The position numbers were made by a program, and so were the translations under genes. Under the pieces are notes generated by a model. The model was not told the origin of the DNA. It ran no database searches and was given only the letters and a program-made list of their open reading frames with translations. Shown here piece after piece: positions 1-8,864 of a stretch of DNA of 59,783 bases. This DNA comes from Chloroflexota bacterium (GTDB lineage: Bacteria; Chloroflexota; Anaerolineae; Anaerolineales; Anaerolineaceae), in assembly GCA_029556265.1 (NCBI GenBank), contig JAKQFH010000021.1, positions 1 through 59,783 of the forward strand. The letters are read 5' to 3'. The number at the start of each line of letters is the position of its first letter. Positions within the stretch are counted from its first letter, which is position 1.

Positions 1-1299
1 TGGGTCGTATAAGCGGGTCAGCAGCTTGACGAGCGTTGTCTTTCCGGCCCCGTTCAAACCCACCAGCGCGATACTCTCCCCGGGCGGAATGAAGAGGTTA
101 ATATCTTTCAGCACAAACACATCGGACCCCGGATATTTGAAGGACACCCCCCGAAATTCAATGCCCTCTTTGATCGGCGCCGGCGCGGTCAATCCCTCGG
201 CTGGGTTCGTCAGCTTCGGTGTGATTTTCAGATAGTTGAGCAGATTGTCCAGATACAAATTATTCTCATAGATGCTGTTAAAACTGTCCAGCAGCGCGCT
301 GACCGAGTTTTGTGACTGCCGGAAGATAGACAGGAACATGGTCATATCACCGATGGTGACTGCCTGGATGATCGTCCGGTAGATAACCCAAACATAGCTG
401 CCGTAATACGCCAGGCTGGAAAGCACGCCCCAACCCAAACCCGCCAGGGTGCGTTTGCGAGCCACATTCATATCCTCTTTATAGAAGCCCGCGAACAGCG
501 TCTTGAAGCGTTGGAGCAATGGCTCCCCAAGGCCAAAAAGCTTGATTTCTTTGTAGGTCTCACTTCCGGTCAGCAGCATTTCCAGGTACGAAAGCAAGCG
601 CATCTCCGGAGCGCGTCGGTAAACCATTCGGTAAGACATCTCGGCATACTGCGTATCGGATAAAAAGCTGGGGACAGCCGCAGCGAACACAACCAGCGCC
701 AAAAACGGGCTGAAGCGCACCAACAGAGCGATAAGCGACACCAGCGTGATGCTTTGCTGCGCGATTTGCATGGTCGAGGTAACAATCGAGAGCGCCGCGC
801 TGTCGGATTGGCGGCGGGCATTCTGCAGCAGGTCGTAAAACACCGGGTCTTCAAAGAATTGCAAATCCAGGCTGATGGCTTTCTGGATAATCAGGGTGTT
901 CACATGCGTGGTCAGCTGCAGGCTCATCATGCGGTTTGAGAGCACGCGCGCCTGACTCACCACAGCGCTCAGCAGCACCAAAACAAGCTCCAGGAGTACA
1001 ACCGGCAGCACGGCTTGCATGCCGGTCTGCCAACCCGCGCCTGCCTTCACCACCGCGAGAATGCGATCAACAATCAATTTGCCGACCCAGGCTTGCGCCG
1101 CGGGCATCAGTGCCGCGATAGGCGTCAGCCCAAAATTAAACAGGGCGTTTTTTTTGCTGGCTTCCCAAACCAACTTAAACGCGTTGGGCGCATTGCGCAG
1201 GGCGTTTAGGAAATTCTTTAAGCTGAAATGCCCGTTGGGAGTATCATTTTTCCGCTGAGCCGCGGAAGGGTAGGGTGTGGGTGCTTTATCGCCTTTCAT
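1..1299 (-). CDS. ABC exporter, fused permease-ATPase (3' end cut by window edge)
   Basis: The reverse strand is open from an ATG at 1299 to the window edge, giving 433 residues without a stop. Residues about 35-320 hold several hydrophobic segments typical of an exporter transmembrane domain. The C-terminal end begins a nucleotide-binding domain with Walker [10 protein letters not shown] near residues 413-421. The rest of the ATPase lies outside the window. The family pumps lipids, peptides or drugs out of the cell as a dimer in the inner membrane. The substrate cannot be told. A GTG two codons upstream is an alternative start. A good promoter lies 44 nt upstream (see the 1343-1370 entry). 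Confidence 0.88.
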   Translation of the reverse strand, partial: MKGDKAPTPYPSAAQRKNDTPNGHFSLKNFLNALRNAPNAFKLVWEASKKNALFNFGLTPIAALMPAAQAWVGKLIVDRILAVVKAGAGWQTGMQAVLPVVLLELVLVLLSAVVSQARVLSNRMMSLQLTTHVNTLIIQKAISLDLQFFEDPVFYDLLQNARRQSDSAALSIVTSTMQIAQQSITLVSLIALLVRFSPFLALVVFAAAVPSFLSDTQYAEMSYRMVYRRAPEMRLLSYLEMLLTGSETYKEIKLFGLGEPLLQRFKTLFAGFYKEDMNVARKRTLAGLGWGVLSSLAYYGSYVWVIYRTIIQAVTIGDMTMFLSIFRQSQNSVSALLDSFNSIYENNLYLDNLLNYLKITPKLTNPAEGLTAPAPIKEGIEFRGVSFKYPGSDVFVLKDINLFIPPGESIALVGLNGAGKTTLVKLLTRLYDP

Positions 1300-1342
1300 G
1301 CCCACAACGCGTTCAGATACCGTCTTGTTCTCATAGACGCTT

Positions 1343-1370
1343 ATTATACCGTCTGGAAAGCTGATGTCCA
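1343..1370 (-). promoter_or_regulatory. sigma-70 type promoter of the ABC exporter gene
   Basis: On the minus strand TGGACA (1370-1365) and TATAAT (1348-1343) are separated by 16 bp. The predicted start is near 1336, giving a leader of about 37 nt before the ATG at 1299. Both hexamers are close to consensus. No experiment supports it. Confidence 0.6.
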
Positions 1371-1488
1371 CGCCAATTCACGTTTTTAAAGGTTAACTCC
1401 GGTTTAAGACCGCCTCGACCACCCGGCTCCACGCCGCCCATCCCGATTGCCCGCGCCTGTTCCTTGGCTGCCGGCTGATAGAAAAGGT

Positions 1489-1494
1489 TATAAT
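1489..1494 (+). promoter_or_regulatory. -10 box placing the transcript start at the ATG (leaderless)
   Basis: TATAAT is followed by six bases and then the ATG at 1501. A normal -10 to +1 distance puts transcription start on or next to the A of the ATG. No ribosome-binding site is visible. The best -35 candidate is TTGGCT at 1464-1469, with a long 19-bp spacer. Confidence 0.5.
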
Positions 1495-1500
1495 CAGCCC

Positions 1501-3099
1501 ATGTGTAAAAAACAGCACTGGGTCATCTGCGCCCTGGCATGCATATCCATCCTCGCCTTTGTGCTCTACGCCCTTCCAAACGCAAAGGCTTCCGGGAATA
1601 TGGCCCTGGTGACGATGTTTGAACCGGATGAATCGGCTATGATCGGGGTCATCAAGAAGATGGTCAGCCCGCAGATTGACCTGGTATACACGATTTATCG
1701 GTTCGTGGCGTACAGCTTTTACTCCTACGGCTTCCCACTTTTTGCGCCGTCCGCACTTCTCTATAAGCTTTTAAGCTGGTTTGGTCAGGGCGACAACCTG
1801 AGCCTGGTGATGCTCAGCCTGCGTCAGATAATCAGCGTGCTGCCCATGCTTGCCAGCCTGTGGGTGCTGGTCTACATGCAGGATCAGTTCAAAAGCTGGC
1901 GCTCCATTGCCTTGTTCATTATCTTGCTGAGCGTGCCGGCTGTGCTGCAGAACGGTTATTGGTGGCACCCCGATGGGTTGGTCATGCTCCTGGCGAGCCT
2001 TGTGCTCTACTTCTTATGGAAAGACGAGCGCGGCTTTGGCAGGAACTTTGATATCGCCGCGGTCTTGTGCGGCGTTTTGGTGGCGCTGAAGGTGGTTGGT
2101 CTTTTCTTTTTTCTGACCATCGCGGTTGTCTTAATTTGGAGTCTGATTGAAAAGCGCCTGACGTGGAAGCGGTTCTTTGGCTTGTCCGCGCGGTTCATCC
2201 TGATTATGGCGGTTTCCATCATTATCGCCAGCCCGCATTTGCTCATCCCAAAACACAGGGACTTCGCCTTCAGAATCCTAAAGCGCGAAATCTTTGAAAC
2301 TTCCAAAGGCTATGGGATTATCTACGCGAAAGGTTTGTCTGCTGCCTGGCCTGTTATGCGCAAGTATTATGGGGAAGCCTGTTTCCTGCTAATCACCCTT
2401 GGCGTTTCAATCTGGAGCCTATGGGACGAGAAAACCCGCTATTTACGGGTTCTGATCCTGACGTGGTTCATCCCGCTTTCGGCGCACCTCCTGTTCTTTT
2501 CGCACTTTAAATACCAGTACTGGCTGCCTGTCGCCATCCCGGTGTTTTCGAACCTGGCTTTTCTTTTCCCCCAAAAAAAGTTAAATCGGGCGAATGTTAA
2601 CCCTTCTGTGGTTCTGAAGCTGGTATTGCTGGCGGCGGTCGCGGTTCAATTTGGCTTTTTCCTGAATCGCGACGCGAAGCTCTTTCAGGATAGGTATCAT
2701 CGCGCGGAGAACAACCCGGCAATCCAGTTCTATTACAAAGCCCTGGACGAACTCGCGCCTGTTTCGCAGAATCTTAACGTTTATTATGATTACCGCCTCT
2801 ACGTGCCCCAAAAAGAAGGCTGGAGCCTGGAAAGCTCTTTTGACCTGCTCACCTATGACTATATCAACTCCGGTAATTTTGATGTGTTGTTCCTCTCCCA
2901 ACAGCGCATCCGCGATTACCTTAAACCCTCGGCAACAGGTATCGACCCGCTTGCCTTTGCCAAGAGCCAGGAGTTTTATCGCGACGCGGACGCGGGTTCC
3001 ATCGCGGGCTACCGGCTTTTATTGCGGGATAAAACCGCACTTCTATTCATCCGTCAGGATGATTGCGCTAAATACTACGCTCCGGAGCGCTGCGAATGA
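1501..3099 (+). CDS. GT-C fold integral membrane glycosyltransferase
   Basis: The 532-residue protein has a hydrophobic N-terminal segment, about ten further membrane segments and a soluble C-terminal tail of about 130 residues. The acidic pair in FEPDESAM near residue 40, in the first outer loop, fits the catalytic acidic motif of GT-C enzymes, which transfer sugars from polyprenol-phosphate donors on the outer face of the membrane. The ATG at 1501 is preferred to an in-frame start 18 codons upstream because a -10 box sits 6 nt before it. The next gene overlaps its stop by 4 bp. GtrA and GT2 neighbours suggest it uses the lipid-linked sugar they make and flip. The acceptor is unknown. Confidence 0.75.
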   Translation: MCKKQHWVICALACISILAFVLYALPNAKASGNMALVTMFEPDESAMIGVIKKMVSPQIDLVYTIYRFVAYSFYSYGFPLFAPSALLYKLLSWFGQGDNLSLVMLSLRQIISVLPMLASLWVLVYMQDQFKSWRSIALFIILLSVPAVLQNGYWWHPDGLVMLLASLVLYFLWKDERGFGRNFDIAAVLCGVLVALKVVGLFFFLTIAVVLIWSLIEKRLTWKRFFGLSARFILIMAVSIIIASPHLLIPKHRDFAFRILKREIFETSKGYGIIYAKGLSAAWPVMRKYYGEACFLLITLGVSIWSLWDEKTRYLRVLILTWFIPLSAHLLFFSHFKYQYWLPVAIPVFSNLAFLFPQKKLNRANVNPSVVLKLVLLAAVAVQFGFFLNRDAKLFQDRYHRAENNPAIQFYYKALDELAPVSQNLNVYYDYRLYVPQKEGWSLESSFDLLTYDYINSGNFDVLFLSQQRIRDYLKPSATGIDPLAFAKSQEFYRDADAGSIAGYRLLLRDKTALLFIRQDDCAKYYAPERCE

Positions 3100-3617
3100 T
3101 TGACACCGAAAAAGAATCCGGTCAAATCCCCGCCCTGCCCAAAGACGCGCGCGATGCCGGGACGAACCCAACCACACCAACCCAGGCCGCACCAAAGCCG
3201 AACCTGGGGCAGTTCATCCAAAAGCTGTGGCAAATCCGCCTTTTGAGGTTTTTTGTGGTCGGCGCGGTGAATACCCTCTTCAGCTACCTGGTTTACGCCG
3301 CGCTGATATTAATCGGCGCGCACTACACCCTTGCCACGCTGATTTCAACCGTCCTGGGCGTCATTTTCAACTTTTTTACCACGGGCAGGATTGTGTTCCG
3401 CAGCATGGACAATAAGCGCTTCGTCATGTTCACCCTGGTGTATGTCTTCACCTACCTGGTCAATATTCTTTTATTAAGCTTGCTGGTTGACAGGCTGCGC
3501 ATGGATAAATTATTGGCAGGCGCATTGGTGACCTTGCCCGTCGCCCTGCTTTCTTATTACCTGAACTCCAAACTGACTTTCAGAGACAAAATTCCAGACA
3601 CAGAACCTCGAGGATAA
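3096..3617 (+). CDS. GtrA-like membrane protein (lipid-linked sugar flippase)
   Basis: The 173-residue protein has a Pro-rich N-terminal tail of about 45 residues and then four membrane segments. The start of the domain, RFFVVGAVNTLFSYLVYA, is typical of the GtrA family (PF04138), and the length of the domain is normal. GtrA proteins are thought to move undecaprenyl-phosphate-linked sugars across the membrane. The ATG overlaps the upstream stop (ATGA), so translation is probably coupled. A GT2 gene follows at once, the standard partner that charges the lipid carrier. Confidence 0.85.
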   Translation: MIDTEKESGQIPALPKDARDAGTNPTTPTQAAPKPNLGQFIQKLWQIRLLRFFVVGAVNTLFSYLVYAALILIGAHYTLATLISTVLGVIFNFFTTGRIVFRSMDNKRFVMFTLVYVFTYLVNILLLSLLVDRLRMDKLLAGALVTLPVALLSYYLNSKLTFRDKIPDTEPRG

Positions 3618-3620
3618 AGC

Positions 3621-4421
3621 ATGCCACCCAGCAATCAACTCAAAAAAATCTCCAGTATCAGCGCGGTTTTCCCGGCTTATAATGACGCTGGAACAATTCC
3701 CAGTATGGTATTGAGCGCGCTGCTGGCAATGCGGCAGGTGACTGACGATTACGAAGTGATTGTGACCAACGACGGCAGTCGGGACAATACCGGCATTATT
3801 TTGGACGAACTGGCTTCGCGCTATCCGGAACTGAAAGTCTTTCATCATCCGCAAAACCAGGGCTACGGCTGCGCTCTGCGCACCGGCTTCGCCCATGCCA
3901 GCAAAGACTGGGTCTTTTATACCGACGGCGACGCCCAGTACAACCCGTTGGAACTGGTTAACCTGACCCAGGCATTGAATGACGGGGTGGACGTGGTGAA
4001 TGGTTATAAAAACTCCCGCCACGACCCCTTAATCCGGGTTGTCATCGGAAGGCTTTACCATCACATTGTAAAAATCGCATTCGGCTTTAAGCTGCGGGAT
4101 GTGGACTGTGATTTCCGGCTTATCCGGCGGGAAATTTTTGATAATATCGAGCTGGAGAGCCCAACCGGCACGATTTGCCTGGAGATGGTGAAAAAATTTC
4201 AGGACGCCGGCTATCAATTCGCCGAGGTGCCGGTTAACCATTATTACCGCTCATATGGCAGAAGCCAGTTTTTTAAATGGAAACACCTCTGGAGAACATT
4301 CCGGCATCTTTCTAAACTTTGGTGGAAACTTGTGGTAAAAAAGGAGCATCTCCAGGAAAATCAGAGGCAGGGTATCACCCGGAGCTGCGCGCCGGAGAAA
4401 GAGGATGTGAGCCGTGGATAA
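3621..4421 (+). CDS. GT2 glycosyltransferase, DPM1/polyprenol-phosphate type
   Basis: The 266-residue protein starts with the GT-A nucleotide-sugar fold: FPAYNDAGTI, then VTNDGSRDNT, and the metal-binding DGDAQYNP near residue 102. The order and spacing match polyprenol-phosphate mannosyl/glucosyl transferases. It has no C-terminal membrane segments, so it is the soluble catalytic type that works with a separate GtrA protein, here encoded just upstream. The predicted role is to load a sugar onto undecaprenyl phosphate on the inner face. The sugar cannot be named from sequence. The 3' end overlaps the next gene by 8 bp. Confidence 0.85.
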   Translation: MPPSNQLKKISSISAVFPAYNDAGTIPSMVLSALLAMRQVTDDYEVIVTNDGSRDNTGIILDELASRYPELKVFHHPQNQGYGCALRTGFAHASKDWVFYTDGDAQYNPLELVNLTQALNDGVDVVNGYKNSRHDPLIRVVIGRLYHHIVKIAFGFKLRDVDCDFRLIRREIFDNIELESPTGTICLEMVKKFQDAGYQFAEVPVNHYYRSYGRSQFFKWKHLWRTFRHLSKLWWKLVVKKEHLQENQRQGITRSCAPEKEDVSRG

Positions 4422-5403
4422 TCGCTGTTTTGACCGAAAAAAAGTCTTGATTACCGGCGGGCTGGGTTTCATCGGCTCGAACCTGGCAATCCGATTGGTG
4501 GAATTGGGCGCGGATGTGACCCTGGTCGACAGCCTGATTCCGACCTACGGCGGGAACCTTTGGAATGTGGAGCCCATCAAAACGCGGGTGCGCATTAATA
4601 TCTCCGATGTCCGCGACCCCTTCGCGATGAAGTACCTGATTTCCGGTCAGGATTACCTGTTCAATTTAGCCGGTCAAACCAGCCATGTGGATTCCATGGA
4701 AAACCCGGAGACTGACCTGGCGATTAACGTTCAGGCGCAGCTGCAGATTTTGGAAGCCTGCCGTCAGCACAACCCGGATGTGAAGGTGGTTTTTGCCAGC
4801 ACCCGGCAGGTCTATGGGCGCCCGCTGCGCGTTCCGGTCGGAGAGGATCATCCGCTTACGCCGGTTGACATCAATGGCGTTCATAAACTTGCCGCAGAGC
4901 ATTATCACCGCCTGTACAATAATATCTATGGGATCCGTTCAGTTATCCTGAGGCTGACCAACACCTACGGTCCGCGCATGCGCGTTGTGGATGCCAGGCA
5001 AACCTTCCTGGGCATCTGGATCCGCAGGCTGCTTGAGGGCGAACCAATCCTGATTTACGGCGACGGCAGCCAGCTGCGCGATTACAACTATGTGGATGAT
5101 GTCGTGGACGCCCTTTTGATGGCTGCCGAAACCGACACCTGCTATGGGGATGTGTTGAACCTTGGCTCGCAGGAGGTATTTTCGCTTTCGCAGACAGCAG
5201 AGATATTCTTGGACCTTCATCCCGATGGTCAGGTGAGTTATGTGCCCTTCCCGAAAAGCCGCTTGTCCATTGATATTGGCGATTATCAAGGGGATTTCAG
5301 CCGTATCCGCGGCGCCTTGGGTTGGTCGCCAAAGACTAATTTCAGGGATGGGATGCGCCGGACTTTGGAATACTACCAGCAAAATCGTGAGAAGTATTGG
5401 TGA
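4414..5403 (+). CDS. NAD-dependent nucleotide-sugar epimerase/dehydratase (extended SDR), catalytic Tyr replaced
   Basis: The 329-residue protein has a Rossmann glycine motif GGLGFIGSNL near residues 14-23 and the ASTRQVYG strand with the active-site Ser/Thr. The YxxxK position reads NGVHK, so the catalytic Tyr appears to be Asn while the Lys is kept. The rest (RLTNTYGP, YNYVDDVVDA) follows the epimerase family. The start is GTG at 4414, overlapping the upstream gene by 8 bp, with GAGG about 9 nt before it. It probably makes or modifies the NDP-sugar used by this cluster. Reaction and substrate are open, more so because of the Tyr change. Confidence 0.78.
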   Translation: MDNRCFDRKKVLITGGLGFIGSNLAIRLVELGADVTLVDSLIPTYGGNLWNVEPIKTRVRINISDVRDPFAMKYLISGQDYLFNLAGQTSHVDSMENPETDLAINVQAQLQILEACRQHNPDVKVVFASTRQVYGRPLRVPVGEDHPLTPVDINGVHKLAAEHYHRLYNNIYGIRSVILRLTNTYGPRMRVVDARQTFLGIWIRRLLEGEPILIYGDGSQLRDYNYVDDVVDALLMAAETDTCYGDVLNLGSQEVFSLSQTAEIFLDLHPDGQVSYVPFPKSRLSIDIGDYQGDFSRIRGALGWSPKTNFRDGMRRTLEYYQQNREKYW

Positions 5404-5406
5404 GGA

Positions 5407-6528
5407 ATGATGACTGAAATCCGGATCCCTTTCGCCAACCCAAAAGCTGACTACCAGCAGCACGCACCCGAAATTCAAAAGGCGGTAGGGCAGGTTATGG
5501 AAAAAGGCGCCTATATCCTTGGCGCGGAAGTGCGCCGCTTTGAAGAGGCGTTCGCCAGTTTCTTTGGCGCTTCGGATTGTGTTTCCGTTAACAGCGGCAC
5601 AGACGCGCTCGTGCTGGCCCTGAAAGCGCTCGGGCTTGGGCCGGGCGATGAGGTGATTACCGTCTCGCATACTGCCGTGGCAACCGTCGCCGCGATTGAG
5701 CTGACCGGTGCGACCCCCGTCCTGGCGGATATCAAGCCGGATACCTATTGCCTGGACCCGGATTTATTGGAAACCCTGGTCACCCCCAAAACCCGGGCTG
5801 TCATCCCGGTGCACCTCTACGGTCACCCGGCGGATATGGGCGCGATTCTCGCATTTGCCAGGAAATATGGGCTGACGGTAATTGAAGACTGCGCCCAGGC
5901 TCACGGCGCCGCGCTCAACGGGAAACTGGTGGGCAGTTTTGGCGACCTGGCTTGCTTCAGCTTCTACCCCACCAAAAACCTGGGCGCGATTGGTGATGGC
6001 GGCGCTGTGCTGACCAGCCGCCCCGACCTGGCAAAAAATCTGCGCCTGATTCGGGAATACGGTTGGGAAGACCGCTACATCAGCCAGGTTCCGGGGATGA
6101 ACACCCGTTTGGATGAAATCCAGGCCGCCATCCTGAACGTGAAGCTGCCGCACCTGCTGGAAAAGAACCAGGAGCGCCAACGTATCGCCGACATTTACGA
6201 CCAAAAGCTGGCTGGCACAAGCTTCATCCTCCCAAAAAGACTGGCGGAGATACGCCACGCGCTGCACCTGTATGTGATTCAGACCGAAAAGCGCGACGAG
6301 CTGCAAGCGTTTTTGCGGAGCAAGGGCGTAGGCGCCGGTGTGCATTACCCCCAGGCAGTCCACCAACAGCCCGCGTATCTGGGGCGTTTGCCGGGCTGCG
6401 ACAGGCTGCCCGTCACCGAGAGCCTGACCCCAAGAATCCTGAGCCTGCCAATCTACCCCCAGCTGGCGCGTGAGGATGTGGAGTGGGTATGTGAGCTGCT
6501 GCTGGAGTGGGAGCGGGGCAAGCGGTAA
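5407..6528 (+). CDS. DegT/DnrJ/EryC1/StrS family PLP-dependent sugar aminotransferase
   Basis: The 373-residue protein has normal family length. It shows the N-terminal NSGTDALVLAL cofactor motif, the EDCAQAHGA motif with the Asp that contacts the pyridine nitrogen, and the PLP-binding Lys190 in FYPTKNLGA. Family members transfer an amino group to a keto-sugar nucleotide, or in a few cases dehydrate it. It starts 3 nt after the epimerase stop, with GAGG just ahead, and closes the operon. Together with the epimerase it points to an amino or deoxyamino sugar. Confidence 0.88.
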   Translation: MMTEIRIPFANPKADYQQHAPEIQKAVGQVMEKGAYILGAEVRRFEEAFASFFGASDCVSVNSGTDALVLALKALGLGPGDEVITVSHTAVATVAAIELTGATPVLADIKPDTYCLDPDLLETLVTPKTRAVIPVHLYGHPADMGAILAFARKYGLTVIEDCAQAHGAALNGKLVGSFGDLACFSFYPTKNLGAIGDGGAVLTSRPDLAKNLRLIREYGWEDRYISQVPGMNTRLDEIQAAILNVKLPHLLEKNQERQRIADIYDQKLAGTSFILPKRLAEIRHALHLYVIQTEKRDELQAFLRSKGVGAGVHYPQAVHQQPAYLGRLPGCDRLPVTESLTPRILSLPIYPQLAREDVEWVCELLLEWERGKR

Positions 6529-6776
6529 TTCCCCTTTTTTAGGCGGAAAGCTTAGAGTAAAAGGGCAGCGCGCCAGTTTGTTGGCCCGCTCCGATTGCCC
6601 TCGGTAAGTCACTCTGCTCCTGGGGCTGCGCGGCTCCCCTCAGAAATACAGTCTGTTGTGTGTACGGGCAAGCTGATGGTGTGGGGAAAGCCGCCCATTT
6701 CCACTTGTTCAAAAAACCGCGCGAATGAGTTAACCCGCGGGTCAAGCCGCTGACATCCTCAGGCACGCCCTCGGGG

Positions 6777-6804
6777 CAGGCGCGCCTAAAAAAGAACGCG
6801 CCTG
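6777..6804 (-). repeat. inverted repeat downstream of the lyase gene
   Basis: CAGGCGC (6777-6783) and GCGCCTG (6798-6804) form a perfect 7-bp stem about 24 bp beyond the stop of the minus-strand lyase gene. On that strand the T-run falls inside the 14-base loop and not after the stem, so it is not a textbook terminator. Otherwise the stretch between 6529 and 6827 shows nothing I can name. Confidence 0.35.
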
Positions 6805-6827
6805 TCTTACCAACCCCGACGTGCTGA

Positions 6828-8273
6828 TTAGCAGTCAGCCCCAAATTCAGCGCGGAAAGCCGCGGCCAAATTCTCCACCCAGCCGTTCACCGGCTGCAGT
6901 CTGCCAAAGAAAAAGCGCAAAACAGGCGGCTCCTCGCAAAAACGCAGCCCGCCAATCAAATCGCGGTGCGCGAAGAGCCATTTCAGGCGGTCAGCCGTAT
7001 ATTCAATGTGCGAGAGTGTGAAAGTGCGCCGCGGCAGCGCCAGGCGCACCAATTCCATGTCTGCCGGCACGTCGTTGCCCTGCGCGTCGCGGTCCATCGA
7101 AACGCTCCCGCGCTCCATTCCACGCACGCCCGAAACGAGAAACACCGCTGCCGCCAGCGCGCCAGCCGGGTACTCCGACTGCGGCACCTGCGGGATGAAG
7201 CGGCGCGCGTCCAGATGGCAAGCCAGACCGCCGGCCGGCGTGACCACCGGCACGCCCAGCTCTAACAATCGCTCCACAAAATAAGCGATAAAATCCGCGG
7301 AACTGCTGGCGACGGACTGGGCGGTCATTTCCCGCAAGCCTACAGCCATGGCTTCCACTTCTTTGGTGGACATTCCACCGTAGGTGGCAAAGCCCTCATA
7401 CACCGGCAGCCATACCAGCAGTTTGTCAAACGCCTCTTTAGAGTTGGTCGCGATTAATCCCCCGCGCACCGCCGCGCTCTTTCTGCCGGACATATAAAAG
7501 ATATCCACGCTGCGCATCATCTCCTGGATGATTTCTCGCACGCTCCAATCCGCGAACTCCGGTTCGCGCTGTTGGATGAAATAAGCGTTTTCGGAAATCA
7601 GGCTGCCGTCGAATACCAGCGGGATGCCGTGCTGTGCGGCGAGCGTTCGCACCTCCTTCAGATTTTGCATGGAGAAGGGCTGCCCGCCAATCAGGTTCGT
7701 GGAGGCTTCCATGCGCACGTACGCCACGCGCTCCGGACCCCACTCGCGGATGGCAGCTTCGAGCTTGGCAAGGTCCATATTGCCCTTAAACTGGCTGCTG
7801 GAACTGGTATTCAGCGCCTCATCCGCGCAAAGCTCCAACACTTTGCCGCCCGCCAGGTCCACATGCGCTTTGGAGGTGGTAAAGTGGTAATTCATCAGCA
7901 CCGCCATGCCCGGCTGCACAAAGGCTTTTGCCAGCAGATGCTCCGCGGCGCGTCCCTGATGCACTGGCATCACGTATCGAAAGCCAAGCACCTCACGGAC
8001 GGATTCCTCCAGCCGAAAAAAGCTCTCGCTCCCCGCGTAGGCATCGTCCGCCGCCATCATCGCCGCCAGCTGGCGGTCGCTCATCGCGTTGGTGCCGCTG
8101 TCGGTCAGCATATCCAAAAATATATCGCGGGAGCGCAGCAAAAAAGTGTTGAAGCCGGCGCTTTGGATGGCTTCCAGGCGCTGCTGGATGGGCGGCAGGC
8201 TGGTTTCCTGCACAATCTTGATTTTGTGCATTTCAATAGGCAATAGTTTTCCGGTGGATAAGCGAATATTCAT
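6828..8273 (-). CDS. beta-eliminating lyase, tyrosine phenol-lyase/tryptophanase family
   Basis: The 481-residue protein matches the family along its whole length. Lys265 in MSGRKSAAV is the PLP lysine and Asp222 contacts the pyridine nitrogen. The GVRGMERG motif (386-388, Met-Glu-Arg) resembles tyrosine phenol-lyase, whose Arg381 reads the phenol side, and not E. coli tryptophanase (Val-Glu-Ile). However, the Arg three residues after the Asp in both classical enzymes is Leu225 here (FDGSLISENA). The protein therefore belongs to a divergent branch and its substrate is uncertain. The reaction class is release of ammonia and pyruvate from an amino acid. A good AAAGGAAA ribosome site precedes the ATG. 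Confidence 0.85.
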   Translation of the reverse strand: MNIRLSTGKLLPIEMHKIKIVQETSLPPIQQRLEAIQSAGFNTFLLRSRDIFLDMLTDSGTNAMSDRQLAAMMAADDAYAGSESFFRLEESVREVLGFRYVMPVHQGRAAEHLLAKAFVQPGMAVLMNYHFTTSKAHVDLAGGKVLELCADEALNTSSSSQFKGNMDLAKLEAAIREWGPERVAYVRMEASTNLIGGQPFSMQNLKEVRTLAAQHGIPLVFDGSLISENAYFIQQREPEFADWSVREIIQEMMRSVDIFYMSGRKSAAVRGGLIATNSKEAFDKLLVWLPVYEGFATYGGMSTKEVEAMAVGLREMTAQSVASSSADFIAYFVERLLELGVPVVTPAGGLACHLDARRFIPQVPQSEYPAGALAAAVFLVSGVRGMERGSVSMDRDAQGNDVPADMELVRLALPRRTFTLSHIEYTADRLKWLFAHRDLIGGLRFCEEPPVLRFFFGRLQPVNGWVENLAAAFRAEFGADC

Positions 8274-8864
8274 GGTTGTTTCCTTTATTAATAAGTTGGC
8301 AAGATAATGGAAAGAGACCTGACGCAGCGGCAGGCCCGGACAGAGGAAAAAGGGGACACCCCCGGCCGCGTTCAGCCGGAAATGCCCCTAAACGTAATAA
8401 TAGGTGCGGTTGTGATTCTTATGAGAAAGCGTTGAGGGTTTAATAAAAACTCACCATGCGCCCGATTGTATCATAAAGAGGTAAGATGTTCGCTTTCTTT
8501 TGGTAAATTAAGAGTCTTTGCGTCTGCATGAGGCCTTCAACCAAAGCGCTCTGCGCAGGTTGCCGCATAAGCGGTAGAGCGAAAAGAAATCTGAGCCGCT
8601 GCCGTTCTCTTCCGCCTCTCGCGCCGAAGTCAGGCGATCGTCATGTAGTTCACCTTGTAAACCAATCCGCGCGTGAAAGAGGGCAGGTTGTGCGTGTCAG
8701 TACGCATCCGGGCGCGATGGTTAGATTTCTGCGTTCGGGGATATTCTGGTACATCGCCCCCCAGCCCCTGTTCACCCATCAAGAAAAGACCGCCGGCGCG
8801 CGCCTGCCTGGGCTTGCGGCTGAACGCATACCCCCGCCCGATAAGCCCGCAAGCGCATCAATTC
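8274..8864. other. intergenic stretch, lyase leader plus unassigned sequence
   Basis: The part next to the lyase start (8274-8520) is its 5' leader. TACAAT on the minus strand (8470-8465) is a possible -10 without a clear -35. No Trp- or Tyr-rich leader peptide was seen. On the minus strand about 8640-8850 an open frame ends in VNYMTIA. It resembles no family I know and could be chance in GC-rich DNA. Confidence 0.3.

Noticed and set aside
6539-6844. 101-codon minus-strand frame after the lyase gene
   Set aside because: It overlaps the lyase end, has no ribosome site or family features, and looks like chance in GC-rich DNA.
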